From the NCBI GenBank assembly GCA_023395435.1, contig JAEWZG010000061.1, positions 40,107 through 104,106 on the forward strand: a DNA stretch of 64,000 nt. Direction: 5' to 3'. Both the position numbers and the translations under genes were made by a program. Positions 17,774 through 25,473 of this stretch are shown here, in pieces. The DNA is from Bacillota bacterium (GTDB lineage: Bacteria > Bacillota > Clostridia > Oscillospirales > Ruminococcaceae). Positions within the stretch are counted from its first letter, which is position 1, and every line of letters begins with the position of its first letter. The notes under the pieces are model-generated. The model had not been told where the DNA came from and did no database searches. It worked only from the letters and a program-made list of their open reading frames with translations.

Positions 17774-17807
17774 AGTATAAAGAAAGATTTTGTAGAAATT
17801 ATGTAGA
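17774..17807 (-). promoter_or_regulatory. direct-repeat box and promoter before the DUF2318 gene
   Basis: On the minus strand TCTACAT (17801-17807) and TCTACAA (17790-17796) are separated by four bases, giving an 11-base repeat period. Ten bases later comes TATACT (17774-17779) as a -10. No good -35 is present, as expected for an activator-dependent promoter. The same layout occurs before copA at 21223-21256. Confidence 0.65.
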
Positions 17808-17835
17808 TAAGAATTTTTTATGATTAAAAACAACG

Positions 17836-17875
17836 AATGCCATGTATTTACATTCAGGAATGAACACATGGCATT
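17836..17875 (-). terminator. terminator after the copA-lipoprotein unit
   Basis: AATGCCATGT and ACATGGCATT form a ten-bp stem; on the minus strand a T-rich tail follows. It lies between the lipoprotein gene and the promoter of the DUF2318 gene and separates two transcription units. Confidence 0.7.
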
Positions 17876-17977
17876 TCATTAATATTTAAGCCTTCCTTTT
17901 GCACGATTGGTATTGAGATCATTGCATTTAACGAGTTCAAAGCATATTATTCTTTTTACTAATTGATATTACATTAC

Positions 17978-18646
17978 TTATTTTAAATCGAAAGGCTTTA
18001 GTAATTTATCAAGTTGTACAGTTTTACCTGCATCATTTTTCATTTCCACCTTGGCAAAAACCCAACCTTTGACTTTTGCAGGGTCTACACCAGCATCAAT
18101 GAACATTTGTGGGTTAAGAACAAACACTATGTCCTTATCATTTTTGCTCATATCCTTTGCCCATTCAAATTTATTGCCATCCCCTAAATCCACACCATAG
18201 TGATCAAGCTTTTCATGATAGCCAATTATATCACGTTTTTGTTTTACAATTTCCTCATATGATGCGATAGCTGTCTTTTTAGCATTATCTGAAAAAACTT
18301 TGTCGCCTAAATCTTGTCCTACCATGATCTTATCATCAACCATAATACCAGCAGGCAGCTTAGAAGCATCTAGTCCTGCATCAAGAAAGGGTTTCGCATC
18401 AGTTTCAATCATAACGTCGTGTGGCGACGATGTTTTAAAATTATTACTCCATATAAATCTTGCAGAGCCGTCTGGTGCATTCAGCGACCAGCCACCATAC
18501 ATTTCGTCTGATTCAATGTCACTTGCTTTTATAACAGCATCAAATGATGTTATTGAAACTTTGCCAACTACATCAGTGCAGGTACAAGCCGTAAAAGTAA
18601 TAATTGCCGCGATAGGCACAATAATTGACATAATTTTCTTATTCAT
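17978..18646 (-). CDS. lipoprotein of unknown function in the metal cluster
   Basis: A signal peptide ends in the lipobox TFTAC at about residues 18-22, so the protein is probably an extracytoplasmic lipoprotein. The mature part begins CTCTDVVGKVS and contains two similar halves, MYGGWSLNAPDGSARFIWS with DVMIETDAKPFLDAGLDASK and later DIVFVLNPQMFIDAGVDPAK, which hint at an internal duplication. I do not recognise the family. The ATG at 18646 has GGAGG upstream, seven bases after copA stops coding before it, so it is very likely co-transcribed with copA. A metal-binding role is only suggested by context. Confidence 0.75.
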   Translation of the reverse strand: MNKKIMSIIVPIAAIITFTACTCTDVVGKVSITSFDAVIKASDIESDEMYGGWSLNAPDGSARFIWSNNFKTSSPHDVMIETDAKPFLDAGLDASKLPAGIMVDDKIMVGQDLGDKVFSDNAKKTAIASYEEIVKQKRDIIGYHEKLDHYGVDLGDGNKFEWAKDMSKNDKDIVFVLNPQMFIDAGVDPAKVKGWVFAKVEMKNDAGKTVQLDKLLKPFDLK

Positions 18647-18668
18647 TTTATTTTCCTCCACTTAATAA

Positions 18669-21134
18669 CTAACGATATGGCTTAAAGGCTTTTAGCCTCA
18701 AAGCATTTGCCAGCACGGATACAGATGATAATGACATAGCCGCTGCAGCAAAAATAGGATTTAATATTGGACCACCAAATACAAATAATATGCCTGCTGC
18801 AATTGGAATACCCAATACATTATATCCAAATGCCCAAAATAAGTTTTCCTTAATATTGCTAATAGTACTTTTACTTAATTGAATAGCAGTTGGGACGTCT
18901 ATTAAATCACTGCGAATTAAAACAATATCGGCCGATTCCATTGCAATATCCGTACCAGAACCAATTGCTATTCCGACATCTGATTGCGCAAGAGCTGGTG
19001 CATCATTAATTCCATCACCAACCATTGATACTATCCTTCCCATCTCCTGAAGCTTTTTGACTTCATTTGCCTTATCGTTAGGAAGTACTTCTGCCAAAAC
19101 TCTGTCAATCCCAACTTGTTTTGCAATAGCTTCAGCTGTTTTTTTATTATCACCAGTAATCATTGCAACCTCAATGCCCATTTCATGGAGCTTTTTAATT
19201 GCTTTTGCACTACTATCTTTTACTACATCGGCTACAGCAATAATTCCTGCGAATTTTTCATTTATAGCGACATACATAGGCGTTTTGCCCTCATTTGCTA
19301 GTTTATCTGAAATAGCTTGAAAATCACCAATAAAAATCCCTTGCTCTATCATTAGCTTTTGGTTACCTAACAATACATTTTCATTGTTAATCTGCACCTT
19401 GATACCATATCCAGGGATTGCATTGAATGCTTGAGCTGAAAGTATTTCAAGCTGTTCTTTTTCTGCACCTCTTACAATAGCTTCACCCAATGGGTGTTCA
19501 GAACCTTTTTCTGCACTCGCGGCAATTTGCAGGAGTTTATCACGCGTTATTTCAGAAGCAGTAATAATATCCGTAACCTCTGGTTTTCCCTCTGTAATTG
19601 TTCCGGTTTTATCAAAAACAATAGTATTAATTTTATGAGCAGTTTCCAGTGACTCCCCGCCCTTTATTAATACACCATTTTCCGCACCTTTTCCTGTGCC
19701 CACCATTATAGCAGTCGGTGTTGCTAGTCCCAATGCACATGGACAAGCAATTACAAGCACTGCTATAAAAATGGAAATTGAAAATGCCAAGCTTTGTCCG
19801 CTGATTAACCAAGCAGCTGCTGCTAAAACTGCAATACCAAACACAATCGGTACGAAATATCCTGACACAATATCAGCCATTTGTGCAATAGGTGCTTTAG
19901 AGCCCTGAGCATCTTCAACAAGCTTGATAATTTGTGCTAAAGCTGTATCCGAACCAACTTTAGTGGCACGAAAATTAATAGAACCATTGCCATTTATACT
20001 TGCTGCGTATATATGATCTCCAGATTTTTTTTCTATAGGCATGCTCTCGCCTGTCAACATTGATTCATCTATCGAAGTATATCCCTCAACGACTTCACCA
20101 TCTACGGGTATTTTTTCACCCGGTTTTACTATTATAATATCACCAACTTCTACTTCATCCACTGGAACAACAGTTTCTTTTCCGTCTTGAATTACAAGCG
20201 CGGTCTTTGGAGCAAGTCCCATTAGCTTTTTTATTGCTTCTGAAGTTTTACCTTTTGATACAGCTTCTAAAGATTTGCCCAATAGTATTAGCGTGATAAT
20301 TACGCCAGCAGTCTCAAAATACAAATGATCTACAGCTTTAAAATTTCCTAAATAAATTTGAACAGTTGAGATTACACTATATATTACAGCAGCTGTTGTA
20401 CCCATTGCTATAAGTGAATCCATGTTTGGTGACCTTTGCCAGATTGCCTTAAAGCCTACCCTATAGAACCTGTTTCCTGCAATTAGTATTGGAATTACCA
20501 ACGCAATTTGAACCAACGCATATGTTAATGGATACTGCATAGGTTTTAAAAACGCCGGGATTGGAAAATGTAACCACCAAATCATTGAACCCATTGCAAG
20601 ATATAATAGAGGGATTCCAAAGATAGCAGATACAGCAAGCTTTCTCCAAAGGGTACGAATTTCCTTTTCTTTTCTTAGTTTATCCTGATCAATTGAATTG
20701 GCGCTTGAACTTTCTAAAGGATTATAACCAGCATTTTTAATGACTGCTTTTATTTGTGAAATACGCACAACTGATGGGTCATATTTGATTGTTGCCTTTT
20801 CAGTTGCAAAATTAACGGAACTTGAAAGCACACCGTTCAATTTACCCGTGACTTTTTCAATTCTTTGTGAGCAAGCCGCACAGGTCATCCCGCTGATTGG
20901 AATTGTTACTTCTTTTTCAACTGTTTCTGATATTGAATGATAGCCTGCTTTTTCAATTGCTTCCTGAATTTGTTCTTTCGATACCGTATTATCATCAAAT
21001 GTAATAGTCAATTTTTCTGTAGCAAAATTCACATTTGATTGTATCACACCTGTGAGCTTTGCTGTAACTTTTTCTATTCTTGCGGCACAGGCAGAACAAG
21101 TCATGCCAATGATTTTCATACTAAGTTGTTGCAT
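18669..21134 (-). CDS. copA: copper-exporting P1B-type ATPase
   Basis: Cu(I)-exporting ATPase of the cell membrane, 821 residues. Two N-terminal HMA domains carry GMTCSACAARIEK and GMTCAACSQRIEK. The membrane metal site is IACPCALGLATPT. TGES, DKTGTITEGKP, the SEHPLGEAI histidine motif and GDGINDAPALAQSD are all present. The last helices have FGYNVLGIPIAAG and MSLSSVSVLANALRL, the pattern of the Cu(I) subgroup. All catalytic residues are intact. The ATG overlaps no other gene, and a regulator box lies about 90-120 bases upstream. It is the first gene of island A in transcription order. Confidence 0.96.
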   Translation of the reverse strand: MQQLSMKIIGMTCSACAARIEKVTAKLTGVIQSNVNFATEKLTITFDDNTVSKEQIQEAIEKAGYHSISETVEKEVTIPISGMTCAACSQRIEKVTGKLNGVLSSSVNFATEKATIKYDPSVVRISQIKAVIKNAGYNPLESSSANSIDQDKLRKEKEIRTLWRKLAVSAIFGIPLLYLAMGSMIWWLHFPIPAFLKPMQYPLTYALVQIALVIPILIAGNRFYRVGFKAIWQRSPNMDSLIAMGTTAAVIYSVISTVQIYLGNFKAVDHLYFETAGVIITLILLGKSLEAVSKGKTSEAIKKLMGLAPKTALVIQDGKETVVPVDEVEVGDIIIVKPGEKIPVDGEVVEGYTSIDESMLTGESMPIEKKSGDHIYAASINGNGSINFRATKVGSDTALAQIIKLVEDAQGSKAPIAQMADIVSGYFVPIVFGIAVLAAAAWLISGQSLAFSISIFIAVLVIACPCALGLATPTAIMVGTGKGAENGVLIKGGESLETAHKINTIVFDKTGTITEGKPEVTDIITASEITRDKLLQIAASAEKGSEHPLGEAIVRGAEKEQLEILSAQAFNAIPGYGIKVQINNENVLLGNQKLMIEQGIFIGDFQAISDKLANEGKTPMYVAINEKFAGIIAVADVVKDSSAKAIKKLHEMGIEVAMITGDNKKTAEAIAKQVGIDRVLAEVLPNDKANEVKKLQEMGRIVSMVGDGINDAPALAQSDVGIAIGSGTDIAMESADIVLIRSDLIDVPTAIQLSKSTISNIKENLFWAFGYNVLGIPIAAGILFVFGGPILNPIFAAAAMSLSSVSVLANALRLKAFKPYR

Positions 21135-21171
21135 TTAATTCCTCCTATATAACAAACTTGTAAATTTATAT

Positions 21172-21188
21172 ATACCTTTGTACGGTAT
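21172..21188. promoter_or_regulatory. short inverted repeat before copA
   Basis: ATACC and GGTAT flank seven bases in the untranslated leader of copA. The arrangement is like operators of CsoR-type copper repressors, but no such repressor gene is in the window and the arms are short. Confidence 0.3.
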
Positions 21189-21222
21189 GCAAATAATTTC
21201 ATGAGTTGAATTATTTGCTGTT

Positions 21223-21256
21223 ATATTATCATTATGATATGTAGATTTTATGTAAA
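21223..21256 (-). promoter_or_regulatory. direct-repeat box and promoter before copA
   Basis: On the minus strand TTTACAT (21250-21256) and TCTACAT (21239-21245) are four bases apart, and ten bases later comes TAATAT (21223-21228) as a -10. Spacing is identical to the box before the DUF2318 gene. OmpR-type regulators usually bind such 10-11 base direct repeats, so the response regulator at 14680-15378 is the likely ligand. Confidence 0.65.
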
Positions 21257-21460
21257 TTTCAAAATATTTCTCAATAATGTTTTGTCAAACATGAATAGTT
21301 TGAATAGCTATGGTGAGATAAGAGACAAGTTTAAAGCTTCAGACTATGAAACTCAGAATATTTCTGTATATATTTACCTGTTGATTTATGTTATACAGCA
21401 TCATTATTAAGACAAAAGATTATTTCACTAACTTCTGTATGCTTTGATAATTAATTAGTT

Positions 21461-21598
21461 GACGTTAAAACAGAACAGCAATTATTATAGCATATTACAA
21501 CATTGTTAGATATTTATACTCATCAAGATAATGATAATTTAAAAATGACTGCTCAAAAATTTGATACTTATTTAATAGGAAAAATACAAGGGACTTAA
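21461..21598 (+). pseudogene. 3' remnant of tyrosine integrase, island A
   Basis: Reading forward gives DVKTEQQLL, a stop, then HITTLLDIYTHQDNDNLKM and TAQKFDTYLIGKIQGT. This matches the C-terminal part of phage-type tyrosine recombinases (..LLGHSxIxTTLxIYTHxD..), including the catalytic Tyr of IYTH. The TAG at 21488-21490 and further stops upstream show decay. The final TAA (21596-21598) lies in the anticodon loop of the tRNA-Leu copy, so the gene end overlaps the attachment site. No upstream part of the gene was found. Confidence 0.8.
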
Positions 21599-21648
21599 AA
21601 TCCCTCAATAGCAATATTGTACCGGTTCAAGTCCGGTCAGCGGCACCA
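21586..21648 (+). repeat. att-like direct repeat, copy 2 (tRNA-Leu 3' part)
   Basis: 63 bp matching the 3' end of tRNA-Leu with four differences, all in the variable arm. The changes keep the arm paired (CAATA with TATTG instead of CGGTA with TATCG), so the copy descends from a different working tRNA-Leu gene. It marks the junction between islands A and B. Confidence 0.88.
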
Positions 21649-21688
21649 AAAATAACCTCAGCTTTATACAAGTTGAGGTTATTTTTTT
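21649..21688 (+). terminator. terminator after att copy 2
   Basis: AAATAACCTCA and TGAGGTTATTT form an 11-bp stem followed by a run of T. It sits just after the tRNA-like end, like the terminator after the intact tRNA. The rest of the spacer to 21882 shows no gene. Confidence 0.85.
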
Positions 21689-21882
21689 GTGTCCTAAAAA
21701 TCTATAAATAAAGGGTTTGCAACATTTCTAACAAAGGCAGTATAATCCTGTTTTAGGGCATTTTCTGAAGCAATAAAGAACAAAATTGTGGTATGTTACT
21801 AAAATCACCCCACCCTAGCCAAAACTTGGGTGGGGTTGATTATCTCTTATTTTATAAGCATTTGATATCAACATCAAAACTT

Positions 21883-22413
21883 CTATTTTTTCTCACTTGT
21901 TACTTGACTTGAATCAGTAAAAGAACTATCACCAATTATATCTGTAAGTGGTTCATAATAAAATATTTCATAATTTAATTCTTCTGAGCAGGCATTAACT
22001 ATCTCTAGTGATTTTTTAGGATTTTTATAAACCCATTGAGCAGTTAATGGGTTATCACTGTCAATTCCATACTTTTTCTTAAAAATAGGTTGTAGCTTTT
22101 GTATTTCTTCTTTATAGGTATTATATTTATCGTTACTTTCATCAAAAAATATGCTATTGAATCTATTGACTACAGATTCTGTTTTATCAGTAACAACAAT
22201 ACCCCTTTTTTCTATTTCGTCTAACTCATCATACCCATACTCATTATGTGAAATAAATCCGTATCTCAGCAGATAAACCTTATAGGAAAAAGAACTAATC
22301 CCATCTTTATATATATCAGGCTTTTTAATATTTTTACTTCTTATATATAAAACACCAACAATAATAATAACAATTGCTAAAATTATTATTATGTATTTGA
22401 CTATTTTTCGCAT
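21883..22413 (-). CDS. single-pass membrane protein, possible immunity partner
   Basis: A 176-residue protein with one N-terminal membrane segment (residues 5-25, IIIILAIVIIIVGVLYIRS) and an outward or inward soluble domain rich in Tyr, Glu and Lys. The family was not recognised. It starts four bases after the stop of the 544-residue-class gene, with GGGGAT upstream of the ATG, so the two are translationally coupled. In polymorphic toxin cassettes the last gene is commonly a membrane immunity protein, and that is the best guess here. It could equally be an accessory protein. Confidence 0.6.
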   Translation of the reverse strand: MRKIVKYIIIILAIVIIIVGVLYIRSKNIKKPDIYKDGISSFSYKVYLLRYGFISHNEYGYDELDEIEKRGIVVTDKTESVVNRFNSIFFDESNDKYNTYKEEIQKLQPIFKKKYGIDSDNPLTAQWVYKNPKKSLEIVNACSEELNYEIFYYEPLTDIIGDSSFTDSSQVTSEKK

Positions 22414-22417
22414 TAGA

Positions 22418-24013
22418 TCAATCCCCTTCTACTAATATTCCATCCGGATTATCAGCTTGAATCTTATGAAGAATATTATATATTTTAATATCTCCTTTAA
22501 AAACGTCTTCCAACAAAATTTTGTTATATTTCTCACCATACTTAATATTTATTTTATCAATACGTTTTTCGGTATCTAATCCAGGTTGAACAGATAAAAA
22601 GGGCTTAAATCCTTCTGAATATTCTGCCCTAATGCCATACATTTCAAGCTCTTCATATACAGTTGACCATTTACCCAAATCAATAATTGTTTTTGCATTT
22701 TTTATGTCTTCTCTATATTTTTTTTTAGATTGATGTATATCTCCAATAGCAACAATTACATCCCCTACAAATGGTACTGCTCCAGCTATACTTTTTGCGC
22801 CAGCTTTTGAAGTGTGTATTGATAATTGTTTTTCAATTTTTTTCTGAACTTGTTTTTCAATTGCTTCTCTTAATTTATCATATCCTTCAGTTGCCAGAAA
22901 TCCCTCTGCTGTTTGCTTAGGAGAAAGTGAAAAAGAATCACCATAATATAAAGCAAATTCTTTTTCCGTCTGATCATTGCGATCATAATCAAACCCTTTA
23001 TTTTCAACTTGAAGAACTTTAGAAATTACTATTTGCTCATTATCAAAATAATATTCTCTTGTTATATCAGAGTACCCCATATTTTCAAGGCATTTATAAT
23101 CACCATATTGTAAAATTACGTCACCATTTTGTTGAGTCCCAGAAAAAAAACCAATTTGGTCTTTAAAGGGTGATTTCACTTCAGTAATTTTACTTAATGC
23201 TTTTGTTAAGCTATTTCTTTGCATTGCTAATTTATAAGAATTTAAAGATTCATTATTATCATCGTCTATTCCATGTATTTTAAAAGCTAAAGCTTCACAG
23301 TATTTTTGATACTGGAGAATACTTAACATATCAGAAAAATTACTGAGCTTTCCAGTATCCAATTTCCAAATAGAATGTGCTGGCTTAATTTCACGAACTC
23401 TAACTGGGGATACGCCCTTTCCCGCTTCAGTTATTATACCGAACTTATTATCTTCATAGCTTTTCTTATCATAAAATTCAGATAAAAATTCCGAAACATC
23501 ACCATCTTCTAATGAAAGAAATATCATTGCCAATATCATATTATCTTCATCTGTTATTTCTTCAGCATTTCTATTTAAAATTACCTTCCATTTTTCGTCT
23601 GTGCTATAAAACTCTAATATAGTTAGAAACTCCTCAGCAGATGGTTTAATAAAGTTTTGAAAACTATTCTTTTCAAATGTACAACGTAGATCGCAAACTC
23701 CATTTAGCACCTTTGTTTCCATATTTAAAATTTCAAGTTTTAATTTTAATTCTGATAACCTTCGACTTGTTGTTCTTTCTGCTTCTTCACAATCTGCAAA
23801 AACTTTGTTTATACATTTCTTTGACATTTCCAATGATTCATTAAATTTGTTATAAAACTTATTAATATAACAGTAAAAATCAACGTCACTGTATGATGAG
23901 TTCAACTGATTTAGTTTTTCTTTCAGTATATACATTTCTTCAAGACTTAAATCAATATTTTTAAGTAAGGATAGCTTTTTTACGAAGTCATAATTACGGA
24001 TAGTTGTTCCCAT
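22418..24013 (-). CDS. large cassette protein, putative type VII-type effector
   Basis: A 531-residue protein whose N-terminal 110 residues are helical (NIDLSLEEMYILKEKLNQLN.., SRRLSELKLKLEILN) and resemble the helical targeting domains of LXG-type effectors in shape. A middle region of about 250 residues is not recognised. Near residues 400-440 a Gly/Ala-rich hydrophobic stretch (AGAKSIAGAVPFVGDVIVAIG) looks like a pre-toxin or membrane-inserting segment. No signal peptide is visible. The ATG at 24013 has AGAGGAAG upstream and overlaps none of the previous gene, which ends at 24031. Three small helical proteins precede it. Effector status is inferred from organisation. Confidence 0.6.
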   Translation of the reverse strand: MGTTIRNYDFVKKLSLLKNIDLSLEEMYILKEKLNQLNSSYSDVDFYCYINKFYNKFNESLEMSKKCINKVFADCEEAERTTSRRLSELKLKLEILNMETKVLNGVCDLRCTFEKNSFQNFIKPSAEEFLTILEFYSTDEKWKVILNRNAEEITDEDNMILAMIFLSLEDGDVSEFLSEFYDKKSYEDNKFGIITEAGKGVSPVRVREIKPAHSIWKLDTGKLSNFSDMLSILQYQKYCEALAFKIHGIDDDNNESLNSYKLAMQRNSLTKALSKITEVKSPFKDQIGFFSGTQQNGDVILQYGDYKCLENMGYSDITREYYFDNEQIVISKVLQVENKGFDYDRNDQTEKEFALYYGDSFSLSPKQTAEGFLATEGYDKLREAIEKQVQKKIEKQLSIHTSKAGAKSIAGAVPFVGDVIVAIGDIHQSKKKYREDIKNAKTIIDLGKWSTVYEELEMYGIRAEYSEGFKPFLSVQPGLDTEKRIDKINIKYGEKYNKILLEDVFKGDIKIYNILHKIQADNPDGILVEGD

Positions 24014-24030
24014 ATTATTCTTCCTCTTCT

Positions 24031-24315
24031 TTATTTTCCTGTAATATAACAAGTAACTTTTTCATCTGCTTCAATCATATTTGTATCAAACGATTTTATT
24101 TCCTTAATAACTTTATTCATTATCTCAACGCGGTAATTAACATTAATTTGTAATTTTTTAATTATCTCATTTAGTACTACAGTAACAGAACATTTACTAT
24201 CACAAAACTCCATGTTAAGAAGTTTATTTTGATATTCTAACATTGAATTGTATATGCTTTCTAGCTTTTTCAGACTATTTGAAATTTCATCACTATTAGA
24301 TGTTATTTGTTTCAT
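24031..24315 (-). CDS. small helical protein, cassette gene 3
   Basis: A 94-residue, almost entirely helical protein starting MKQITSNSDEISNSLKKLES. It has two predicted helices with a break around residues 35-45 (MEFCDSKCSV), the shape of WXG100/Lap-type proteins. The WxG turn itself is missing. GAGGTGAAAATAA precedes the ATG. It lies six bases after the 108-residue gene. By position it matches a second LXG-associated helical protein that pairs with the effector, but I could not confirm this from sequence. Confidence 0.6.
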   Translation of the reverse strand: MKQITSNSDEISNSLKKLESIYNSMLEYQNKLLNMEFCDSKCSVTVVLNEIIKKLQINVNYRVEIMNKVIKEIKSFDTNMIEADEKVTCYITGK

Positions 24316-24321
24316 TTATTT

Positions 24322-24648
24322 TCACCTCAATAAATTTGTATTCAAACTATTAGGATTAAAATCGTCAGAACATTCTATATCGTGTAGGTATCCATCTGTA
24401 AAACTAATTACTTTTCTTATTTCACCCGTCAATTCTGAAATTTCATTCCTTGTCGTTTTACTGAATTTATCGGCGAACAGCTTTAAATTATCTGATGTGC
24501 ATCCCTGAAAGTTATTTGAAGATGCTAACTTATTTATTTCGTCAAAGAAATCTTTGGAACACTTTTCTACTTTATTTGCAATTGCATCCATTTTCCTAAC
24601 CACTAGGGATATTTCTGACGTACTAATTATATAATGTGGACCAAACAT
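24322..24648 (-). CDS. small helical protein with WXG-like turn, cassette gene 2
   Basis: A 108-residue helical protein. In the middle NNFQGCTSDNLKLFADKFS has the form of a WXG100 turn (aromatic-x-Gly followed by a helix with spaced aromatics), with Phe in place of Trp. Helices lie on both sides at about residues 8-42 and 52-88. AGGGG precedes the ATG. Such proteins fold as helical hairpins and act as secretion partners in type VII systems; this is inferred from shape and order. Confidence 0.6.
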   Translation of the reverse strand: MFGPHYIISTSEISLVVRKMDAIANKVEKCSKDFFDEINKLASSNNFQGCTSDNLKLFADKFSKTTRNEISELTGEIRKVISFTDGYLHDIECSDDFNPNSLNTNLLR

Positions 24649-24665
24649 TATTTCCCCTCCTAGTT

Positions 24666-25073
24666 CTATATTAACTGGCTTTTTAAGTAATTAATTTCAT
24701 TATTACACGCTTCAATTTGTTGATTATAATTTGCAATGCAACTAGTGACTTTACTCATTTCACCAGAGATATCATCCATTTTTTGTCTGATTTGATTATT
24801 GCAATTAGCTATTTGACCTGAAAAAAAGATCTCACCAAAACATTCAGAAATTTTTTTAGCACTAACTAGTTCTAGGTTTCCAGCAGAACATAACATATTA
24901 TATCTGTTGTTGTTATCAAAAAAAGATTCATGCAAATCAAGTAACGCCTTTAAGTTTTTATATTCCTCTTCTAGGAATACTTTTTTACTTTTACATTCAG
25001 ATATATTTTCACATAAAACTGAAATAGTATTATTATTACTATTTATTTGATAAACAATATCACAATCATTCAT
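24666..25073 (-). CDS. coiled-coil protein, cassette gene 1 (DUF5082/YwqH-like in shape)
   Basis: A 135-residue protein with coiled coils at about residues 15-50 and 88-135 (IRQKMDDISGEMSKVTSCIA, then NYNQQIEACNNEINYLKSQ). First genes of Bacillus LXG cassettes such as ywqH encode proteins of this size and make-up, but the match is by shape only. GCGGAGAG precedes the ATG. It is the first gene of the five-gene minus-strand run, and no clear promoter could be assigned upstream. Confidence 0.6.
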   Translation of the reverse strand: MNDCDIVYQINSNNNTISVLCENISECKSKKVFLEEEYKNLKALLDLHESFFDNNNRYNMLCSAGNLELVSAKKISECFGEIFFSGQIANCNNQIRQKMDDISGEMSKVTSCIANYNQQIEACNNEINYLKSQLI

Positions 25074-25255
25074 AACAATCTCTCCGCTCAGTCATAGTTT
25101 ATTAAATATTATAACATAATATATCAATGCTTTCAAGTGTAATCCACAAAATCTAATAATTATATAGATAGTAAAGTATGAAATTTAGATGCCATTTTAA
25201 CTATAACTTTGGTTTTAATCTTTGATAAACTTTCATCTTCATATACTTCTTAAGG

Positions 25256-25339
25256 TATACTCACTTAGATAACGAGAATTTGAAAATGGCTGCTAATAAA
25301 TTTGATACTTATTTAATAGGAAAAATACAAGGGACTTAA
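25256..25339 (+). pseudogene. 3' remnant of tyrosine integrase, island B
   Basis: Reading forward gives YTHLDNENLKMAANKFDTYL then IGKIQGT and TAA. This is the C-terminal end of a tyrosine recombinase including the catalytic Tyr, closely related to the remnant at 21461-21598. Upstream the frame is corrupted within about 20 codons. The stop at 25337-25339 lies in the anticodon loop of the tRNA-Leu copy. The rest of 25074-25255 shows no supported gene. Confidence 0.78.
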
Positions 25340-25389
25340 AATCCCTCGGTAGTAATATCGTACTGGTTCAAGTCCGGTCAGCGGCACCA
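25327..25389 (+). repeat. att-like direct repeat, copy 3 (tRNA-Leu 3' part)
   Basis: 63 bp identical to the tRNA-Leu 3' end except for one base (ACTGG for ACCGG) in the T arm. It is probably the displaced original 3' end of the chromosomal tRNA gene, because a strong terminator follows immediately. Confidence 0.88.
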
Positions 25390-25420
25390 ATGCTGTAAGT
25401 CATTTTTAACTTACAGCATT
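25389..25420 (+). terminator. terminator after att copy 3
   Basis: AATGCTGTAAG and CTTACAGCATT pair, followed by TTT. It starts at the last base of the tRNA-like copy and is probably the original terminator of the tRNA-Leu gene. Confidence 0.85.
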
Positions 25421-25433
25421 TTTCATTAAAAAT

Positions 25434-25461
25434 AGAGAGGCAATTATGCCTCTCTTTTTTA
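25434..25461 (-). terminator. terminator of the 185-residue protein gene
   Basis: AGAGAGGC and GCCTCTCT flank a short loop with A and T runs on both sides; it lies just after the stop of the minus-strand gene at 25474. Confidence 0.82.
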
Positions 25462-25473
25462 ATTAACTTATTG

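Noticed and set aside
21586..25389. Additional functional tRNA-Leu genes at the two partial copies
   Set aside because: Both lack the 5' acceptor strand and D arm, so they cannot fold as tRNAs.
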